Source: Kiritimatiellia bacterium
GTDB lineage: Bacteria > Verrucomicrobiota > Kiritimatiellia > RFP12 > UBA1067
Direction: 5' to 3'
NCBI GenBank assembly: GCA_017508315.1
Contig: JAFVZE010000042.1
Coordinates: 1 to 11,165 of the forward strand
Length of the DNA: 11,165 bases
Below are positions 7,227 through 11,165 of the stretch, in pieces. A model generated the notes under the pieces. It did no database searches. It was not told the DNA's origin and was given only the letters and a program-made list of their open reading frames with translations. Both the position numbers and the translations under genes were made by a program. Every line of letters begins with the position of its first letter. Position 1 is the first letter of the stretch.

Positions 7227-7597
7227 CATTGAATTTCAGCCGATGGGGTGCAAGAGAAGTCGGCTATATCGTGAAAGCGATGAATGATCTTTGATAGAGG
7301 CGGGTTCTCACTTGCACAAGAACTTGCCGAATGACAAACCTTTTATTCGCCGTGGCAGAAAAGCACGGTTGAAAGAAGGAGCCGCGTGATCCTACTTTAG
7401 GATCGCGGTAGCGTACGCAATCTTGCGTATTTGGCTTTGATTGAAAACCGCCAAAACTTTCATAAGAAAAGCCGGATATGTAAGATGCGCTACGTGTGTA
7501 ATTACACGTGGCGTGTCTTCAGTTCGTGTTTTTCTTAGGGCGCTTGGCGGTGCCTCAATCGAGACATGGATTTACAGGCACGCCACGTTTTCTTTTT
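7227..7597 (+). ncRNA. Candidate structured RNA or attenuating leader, family unknown
   Basis: No convincing gene is seen between 7185 and 7648, but the strand is rich in stems. AGCCGA (7238-7243) pairs TCGGCT (7260-7265). GTGCAAGAGAA (7248-7258) pairs TTCT plus CTTGCAC (7305-7317) with a two-base bulge. CGAAT (7328-7332) pairs ATTCG (7345-7349), and CCGTG (7350-7354) pairs CACGG (7364-7368). CCGCG-tg-ATCCT (7382-7393) pairs AGGATCGCGG (7399-7408). TACGCA (7414-7419) pairs TGCGTA (7424-7429), and GGCTTT (7433-7438) pairs AAAGCC (7468-7473). GCGCTACGTGT (7487-7497) pairs ACACGTGGCGT (7504-7514) with two G-T pairs. The series ends in the terminator at 7546-7597. A 13-codon ORF (7331-7372, MTNLLFAVAEKHG) lies inside but has no ribosome site. 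I do not recognise tmRNA, RNase P, 6S, SRP or a known riboswitch. Stems were found by eye; some could be chance. Confidence 0.4.
7546..7597 (+). terminator. Intrinsic terminator or attenuator upstream of the nuclease gene
   Basis: GGCGGTGCCT (7546-7555) pairs AGGCACGCC (7576-7584) with one bulged G, followed by the T-rich tract TTTTCTTTTT (7588-7597). The loop is long, 20 bases. It lies 51 bases before the nuclease start codon with no clear promoter in between, so nuclease expression probably depends on readthrough. Both arms can instead pair with upstream segments (7447-7454 with 7544-7551; 7506-7515 with 7579-7588), as expected of an attenuator. Confidence 0.6.
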
Positions 7598-7648
7598 CGC
7601 TCCGGGCGGGGTAGTGTCAAACTTGAGGAGCGGAAAAAGGATTTTGAA

Positions 7649-9274
7649 ATGACTGAGGACATAAACGAAAGTGGCATTGCTGGTGTTCCAGACAATGTGA
7701 TGACATCTATAAGTTCTCTTCTCAATAAATTTAATGAAGTTATCCCAAGTGCATCCTGCGATTTTGATCTTCTTTCGTCTGCGATAGGCAGTGTCAATGA
7801 AAATAGCCATACCAGAGTTTTGGGTTCTCTCCTGAAGGTAGATTTTATTTGTGAATCATTTTTTAGATTTCTTGATAGACATTATCCAGGACGAGGAATT
7901 GAGAAGGTTTTGAGTGGCGGATTCTCGAATGTTGAGGTAACTTGCTTAAAAAAATGGATGGATATCTTCATAACTGTGGGTGACTTTAAAATCATCATTG
8001 AGAATAAGGTTCGAGGTGCTTGTGATCAGGATGGACAAATTGATCGATATGTTTTTGCTGTGAAAAAGCATGGAGTTAAGAAGGAAAAGGTTTTTGTTTT
8101 TTATCTTACATCGACTGGAGGAGAACCTGACCAAAAGAGTTTGTGTGAAACTGATGAGATACTTGGACGAGATAACGCAAGAGGAGGGAGACTTATTGCA
8201 ATAAATTATTTGAAGGATGTCCTCTCTTGGCTTAATGAGATTATAGCAACGAATATTGAACTTAACTTTCCGGAATATCGCCGCGAACCTTTTAGAAGTT
8301 ACCTCCTGCAATATCGCCACCATATTGAAGGCCCAGCACTTCTTGGATTGCGTGAAGAAAAAGATGGTTATTCCTCATTCCGCAGTGAGATTGATAAGTT
8401 ATCTAATAGTGTTTTAGGGGATGTTTGCGTGTGGGGCTATTTTGATTGGTTGTATCGTAGGCAGCTCATGTGTCGCAGCATTACAGAAACGAAAGATGTG
8501 TATGAGCATAAGCAGTTTTTTAAAACACTTTTTTACAAGGCATTTGATAGAGTTGTTTCAGAAGATGGCTTTTATGATGTCGTGAGTATAAAAGATGGGC
8601 GGTTGTATGCTTCATTGCCCGATGAAGCTGGTTTTGGAAATTCATTAGTCCAAATTAATGTTTGGTCTAATGAGGCTGAAAATTTATCGTTGGTGATAAA
8701 AAACTGTGCTGATTTGGAAATTCTAAAAGATCGCTTTGAAAGTAACCTTTTTATGAATGGAAATCCAATGGTCCGCTTTCATATAGAAAGATCAGAGCAT
8801 TTTATTGCAGTGATGAATGTGCTTGGTGTGGGATTAATAAAGCCTGATGGTGAGATTCAAGATGTGTTTGCTGGGTATAAAAACTATCGGAAAATGATAG
8901 AGATTATCAAGGAATGTGCGCGAAGGAGATATGATAACTCTGTATCTCATCAAGAAGATCCACTGTATTTTGAAATGTGGAATTGCGTATCCAATGATGT
9001 GAATCATAATTATTGGTATATTAACAATTGGGCCATTCAACTCTATGAAGATCCACATTCGTTAATAAGGGCGATTGATGTATTTGGCAGTAGGAATGTT
9101 ATGGATGAGGAAGTTGCGTCGTTTCAAGAATATGTGTGTAATCAAAAAGAGATTTGTCCATATCAATGCCTCGCATGGAATGGACGAGTTTTCTTTCGAT
9201 TCCCAACTCCTACAAAGCAGTATGCCGAATGTCTGGTCTCACTTTTGAAAAAGTGGAGGGAAAACTTTGCGTGA
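7649..9274 (+). CDS. PD-(D/E)XK nuclease-superfamily protein (PDDEXK_4-like)
   Basis: The 541-residue product carries, in its first 140 residues, the ordered core of a PD-(D/E)XK nuclease: ENSHTRVLGSLL (Glu51), the strand MDIFI (Asp105), IIIENK (Glu118 and Lys120), then DQDGQIDRY (Gln130 region). The pattern ExxHS/T, D, ExK and DQ..Q..RY is that of the PDDEXK_4 group, often found alone or in defence islands. About 280 C-terminal residues have no feature I recognise; they may bind DNA or sense a trigger. No membrane segments or signal peptide are seen. ATG 7649 has AAGGA (7637-7641) seven bases upstream; the frame is open for 47 more codons, but these run through the terminator and have no ribosome site. 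Codons are AT-rich, unlike purL, suggesting horizontal transfer. It stands alone: no methylase or helicase partner is visible in the window. The nuclease fold call is firm, the biological role is not. Confidence 0.8.
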   Translation: MTEDINESGIAGVPDNVMTSISSLLNKFNEVIPSASCDFDLLSSAIGSVNENSHTRVLGSLLKVDFICESFFRFLDRHYPGRGIEKVLSGGFSNVEVTCLKKWMDIFITVGDFKIIIENKVRGACDQDGQIDRYVFAVKKHGVKKEKVFVFYLTSTGGEPDQKSLCETDEILGRDNARGGRLIAINYLKDVLSWLNEIIATNIELNFPEYRREPFRSYLLQYRHHIEGPALLGLREEKDGYSSFRSEIDKLSNSVLGDVCVWGYFDWLYRRQLMCRSITETKDVYEHKQFFKTLFYKAFDRVVSEDGFYDVVSIKDGRLYASLPDEAGFGNSLVQINVWSNEAENLSLVIKNCADLEILKDRFESNLFMNGNPMVRFHIERSEHFIAVMNVLGVGLIKPDGEIQDVFAGYKNYRKMIEIIKECARRRYDNSVSHQEDPLYFEMWNCVSNDVNHNYWYINNWAIQLYEDPHSLIRAIDVFGSRNVMDEEVASFQEYVCNQKEICPYQCLAWNGRVFFRFPTPTKQYAECLVSLLKKWRENFA

Positions 9275-9283
9275 GTGCGCAAA

Positions 9284-9315
9284 CATACATCTATGTGTTG
9301 CCGACTAGATGTATG
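9284..9315 (+). repeat. Perfect 10-bp inverted repeat, possible operator of the peptide cassette
   Basis: CATACATCTA (9284-9293) and TAGATGTATG (9306-9315) are exact reverse complements separated by 12 bases. No T tract follows, so it is not a terminator. The right arm overlaps TATGAT (9312-9317), a possible -10 whose transcript would start about 24 bases before the precursor ATG at 9348; a regulator bound to the dyad would then block transcription. The -35 is not evident. A second short repeat TTTGCG/CGCAAA (9266-9271, 9278-9283) straddles the nuclease stop codon just upstream. Confidence 0.45.
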
Positions 9316-9347
9316 ATGAAAAAATAGGCAAACGAAAGGAAGTCAAA

Positions 9348-9503
9348 ATGACTTACAAGAAACCTGAAATAGTCGCGAAAAGCGAAGCGCGAAAGAGCTA
9401 CGTTGCTGGATGTCCAGCAAATAAGCCTACACACACGTGGAAGATAATAAATGGCCGTCGAATCGATAATGGCTGTGCAAGATGTGAGATGTCAGGAAGC
9501 TGA
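9348..9503 (+). CDS. Candidate RiPP precursor peptide, 51 residues, three cysteines
   Basis: The peptide begins MTYKKPEIVAKSEARKSYVA, a basic, leader-like stretch with the aromatic-x-x-Pro-hydrophobic pattern (YKKPEIV) frequent in leaders of radical-SAM-modified peptides. It continues with AGCP (Cys22), a Lys/Thr/Trp/Arg-containing middle, and ends GCARCEMSGS with Cys43 and Cys46. The gene lies directly before a radical SAM/SPASM maturase, the usual position of a precursor. ATG 9348 is chosen because AAGGA (9336-9340) lies seven bases upstream; an in-frame ATG at 9309 would add 13 residues but overlaps the dyad and has no ribosome site. No Gly-Gly cleavage site is present; the GC junction at 21-22 could mark the core. 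Cysteines could be donors for thioether (sactionine/ranthipeptide-like) links, but the modification is unknown. Layout resembles Cys-rich peptide/radical-SAM systems described from clostridia; I cannot assign a family. Confidence 0.75.
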   Translation: MTYKKPEIVAKSEARKSYVAGCPANKPTHTWKIINGRRIDNGCARCEMSGS

Positions 9504-9513
9504 GACTCATTTG

Positions 9514-9552
9514 CTGTCGGGCTGCATATACTTTTGTGGCCCGACAGTTTTT
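9514..9552 (+). terminator. Strong intrinsic terminator between precursor and maturase genes
   Basis: CTGTCGGGC (9514-9522) pairs perfectly with GCCCGACAG (9539-9547) and is followed by TTTTT (9548-9552). It starts ten bases after the precursor stop. Partial termination here would give much precursor and little maturase, a common ratio device in RiPP operons. The U tract ends five bases before the maturase ATG. Confidence 0.88.
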
Positions 9553-9557
9553 AAATT

Positions 9558-10949
9558 ATGTTTGTGGCAACTCCTATAAATGTCTTTACTCGCCGATATG
9601 GTGAGTTATTATATTTGTTCAATCGATCGAATTGGACAAGTGCGCTTTTGAATATTTCACCGTCTTTTGATCGGCTTTTTAGTCGGCATCCTGTTGGCGT
9701 TGATTGTGTCGCTCAAGAAATATCAAATGCTACAGGGGTTGATAAGGCCTGTGTGGAGTGTGATATTATGGAAGTTATTACGCCATTAATCAGTGATGAT
9801 TTTTTAGTTTGCGGGAATCAAGTTGTTTTGGGTTCTACAGAAAGAAAAGCAAATACGAAAAATGAGAAAGTTTTAACCGCTTTAGGAGCGCCAGGTAAAA
9901 ATACAAAAAAATCAACTCTCGAAAGGGATAATGCGGAGTCGGGGACGAATGTTTTGATGGAATATTTCAAGTTGCATCCAACACCATTTGAGTTGTGTAT
10001 TGATCTTACGCAGGCGTGTACTGCAAGGTGTGTGCATTGTTATGTTCCGGGATTCGATCGGATTTTCCTTCCTAAGGAATTTGCCGTTAAAGCAATGCGC
10101 GAATTTAAGAACATGGGGGGATTAAAGGTAAAATTCACAGGTGGGGAATGTATGCTTCACCCCGATTTCATCGAACTTCTTAATGAGGCTGCTGCAAATG
10201 ATTTGGTAATTTCGGTGCTCAGTAATTTATCCGTTTGCGGAAATGAAGAAATAATGGCTATGTATCATTGTAATGTGGCTGTTGTGCAATGTTCTCTGTA
10301 TGGGGCTGATGCTAAAACCCACGAAGCGGTTACCCGTAGGCCAACTTTTTCAGCAACCATAAATGCTATTAAAGAACTGAGAAAGAAAGATATTCCTGTA
10401 AGAATTCATTGTCCCGTGATGAAGCAGAATATTGAAGGGATTGATGGAGTGCTTGAATTGGGGCGGCGAATGGGAATTAGAGTATCGTTGGATGCGTCTA
10501 TAATGTCTCGTGCTGATCATGTTAATACAAATCGAATATGTGAATTGACCGATGGACAACTTTATGAGTATTTGAAGAAATATGAGGATATTGTCTCGGT
10601 TGATGATAAATGTGGATTTTATTTGGATTCCGAAGGCTCAGTCTGTGAAATAGGCACTTCCAAAATTTGCCTTGCGGCAACGGGTGTATATTATCCATGT
10701 AATGGTTGTTATGATTATGTTCTTGGCGACTGTCATTCAACATTGGATGTAGTTTGGAATGGAGAGCCGATTCGTCGCATTCGTACAATTAAATGGAATG
10801 ATATGAAGAATTGTCTGCAATGCGTAAATTTACCATATTGTTCGGTTTGCCCCTCAAGAAACTTTAATGCAACTAAGAACTTTGCAAAGCCAGACCCGAC
10901 TGTTTGCAGAATGGCAAATTTTAGGCGTTTGATTTCAAAGGAGGATTAA
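9558..10949 (+). CDS. Radical SAM/SPASM peptide maturase with N-terminal RRE (PqqD-like) region
   Basis: The 463-residue product has three parts. Residues 1-90 look like a PqqD-type leader-binding region (NVFTRRYGELLYLFNR...LLNISPSFDRLF). Residues 91-135 are a polar linker. The radical SAM core starts near 140, with the cluster motif CTARCVHC (Cys154, Cys158, Cys161), the SAM-binding GGE at 195-197 in KFTGGE, and barrel segments to about 330. The C-terminal SPASM domain shows Cys363-x12-Gly-x4-Cys381, then Cys384, Cys392, CLQCVNLPYCSVC (Cys419, 422, 428, 431) and Cys450, the pattern of proteins holding two auxiliary 4Fe-4S clusters. Such enzymes modify precursor peptides through a 5'-deoxyadenosyl radical, often making Cys thioether or C-C bonds. 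The upstream 51-residue peptide is the obvious substrate. ATG 9558 has no Shine-Dalgarno, because the terminator stem occupies that place; GTG 9564 is no better. The next gene starts one base after its stop. The exact chemistry is not predictable from the sequence. Confidence 0.9.
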   Translation: MFVATPINVFTRRYGELLYLFNRSNWTSALLNISPSFDRLFSRHPVGVDCVAQEISNATGVDKACVECDIMEVITPLISDDFLVCGNQVVLGSTERKANTKNEKVLTALGAPGKNTKKSTLERDNAESGTNVLMEYFKLHPTPFELCIDLTQACTARCVHCYVPGFDRIFLPKEFAVKAMREFKNMGGLKVKFTGGECMLHPDFIELLNEAAANDLVISVLSNLSVCGNEEIMAMYHCNVAVVQCSLYGADAKTHEAVTRRPTFSATINAIKELRKKDIPVRIHCPVMKQNIEGIDGVLELGRRMGIRVSLDASIMSRADHVNTNRICELTDGQLYEYLKKYEDIVSVDDKCGFYLDSEGSVCEIGTSKICLAATGVYYPCNGCYDYVLGDCHSTLDVVWNGEPIRRIRTIKWNDMKNCLQCVNLPYCSVCPSRNFNATKNFAKPDPTVCRMANFRRLISKED

Positions 10950-10950
10950 A

Positions 10951-11165
10951 ATGCTGATGCGACTTTCAAAAAATACTTTTGTAAGATTCTATGGCCCTTA
11001 TACGTATATTCGTAATCGATATGGCAATCAGGATTTTATGTTTAAGAATTCTGATTGCTTCTTTAAACATATCGGGCGGATTGTCCGCGAAGAATCTGAA
11101 ATAATATCAAGTATAGTATCGGAATTTAGTGATGTTGATGCGAAGATTATTAAGTCGGATTTTTC
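10951..11165 (+). CDS. Start of a second RRE-bearing protein, probably another radical SAM maturase; incomplete
   Basis: Seventy-one codons are open to the window edge. ATG 10951 lies six bases after AAGGAGG (10938-10944), a very strong ribosome site inside the end of the preceding maturase gene, and one base after its stop, so the two are co-translated from one message. The N-terminus (SKNTFVRFYGPYTYIRNR...FKNSDCFFKHIGR) aligns without gaps to residues 7-44 of the preceding maturase (PINVFTRRYGELLYLFNR...ISPSFDRLFSR), sharing Asn, Phe, Arg, Tyr-Gly, Tyr, Asn-Arg, Ser, Phe and Arg. This indicates the same leader-binding-like region. By analogy with paired maturases in other peptide cassettes it is probably a second radical SAM/SPASM enzyme, but the catalytic part is outside the window, so it could also be a stand-alone recognition protein. 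ATG 10957 is an alternative start two codons in. Confidence 0.65.
   Translation, partial: MLMRLSKNTFVRFYGPYTYIRNRYGNQDFMFKNSDCFFKHIGRIVREESEIISSIVSEFSDVDAKIIKSDF

Noticed and set aside
7331..7372. A 13-codon ORF as leader peptide
   Set aside because: No ribosome binding site before it and no run of a regulatory amino acid; kept only as a remark in the structured-region entry.
7185..7600. tmRNA, RNase P RNA or another housekeeping RNA
   Set aside because: No tRNA-like 3' end with CCA, no T-loop GTTCRA, no tag frame ending in a typical Ala-Ala, and no RNase P GAGGAAAGTCC or CAGAGAG landmarks.
7508..7648. A 47-codon upstream extension of the nuclease reading frame
   Set aside because: It runs through the terminator hairpin and T tract, lacks a ribosome site and has no domain similarity; ATG 7649 has a well-spaced AAGGA.
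7185..7648. Retron, CRISPR or type III toxin-antitoxin RNA
   Set aside because: No reverse transcriptase, no repeated spacer-repeat units and no tandem short repeats of an antitoxin RNA are present; the downstream protein is a PD-(D/E)XK nuclease, not a ToxN-type RNase.
9309..9347. Thirteen-codon N-terminal extension of the precursor peptide
   Set aside because: No ribosome site before ATG 9309, which lies inside the inverted repeat; ATG 9348 has AAGGA at the right distance.

Overview
The window holds two stretches with clearly different composition. Positions 1 to about 7184 look like ordinary chromosomal backbone: GC-rich (43 of 60 bases are G or C in line 4441-4500), tightly packed, with housekeeping genes. 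From about 7185 to the end the DNA is much more AT-rich (18 of 60 in line 8641-8700) and carries accessory genes. Ribosome binding sites are AAGGA/AAGGAG-like and three backbone promoters share an extended -10 of the form TGnTATAAT, so this is a bacterium using a housekeeping sigma-70-type factor. The sulfide-type Thi4 (His instead of Cys) points to an anaerobic or sulfide-rich lifestyle. The single-chain PurL of 1271 residues fits Gram-negative-type lineages. I cannot name the taxon; a PVC-group (Lentisphaerota/Kiritimatiellota/Verrucomicrobiota) gut or sediment anaerobe is a low-confidence guess.

Layout. On the minus strand, 860 down to 1, runs an incomplete gene for a duplicated ABC ATPase of the ModF/PhrA kind whose first ATPase half lacks its Walker A end. 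Divergent from it is a thiamine operon: promoter 966-995, a canonical TPP riboswitch (about 1007-1088), then thiD, thi4 and thiE with start/stop spacing of a few bases or ATGA overlap. These three enzymes make and phosphorylate the pyrimidine, make the thiazole and couple the two. After its own promoter comes purL (3369-7184), the complete FGAM synthetase of purine synthesis. Purine synthesis also supplies AIR, the substrate from which ThiC (not in this window) makes the thiamine pyrimidine.

The 464 bases between purL and the next gene contain no convincing protein gene. They do contain a TATAAT box, a series of stem-loops, and a good intrinsic terminator (7546-7597) whose two arms can each also pair with upstream segments. 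This could be an unrecognised structured RNA or an attenuating leader for the downstream gene. That gene (7649-9274) encodes a PD-(D/E)XK nuclease-superfamily protein of the kind common in defence islands.

The last part (9284 to the end, running off the window) looks like a ribosomally made, post-translationally modified peptide (RiPP) cassette. It has a perfect 10-bp dyad as possible operator, a 51-residue Cys-containing precursor, a strong terminator, a radical SAM/SPASM maturase with an N-terminal leader-binding-like (PqqD/RRE-like) region, and the beginning of a second protein whose N-terminus resembles that same region. The RiPP cassette and the structured region before the nuclease are the parts most likely to be undescribed.
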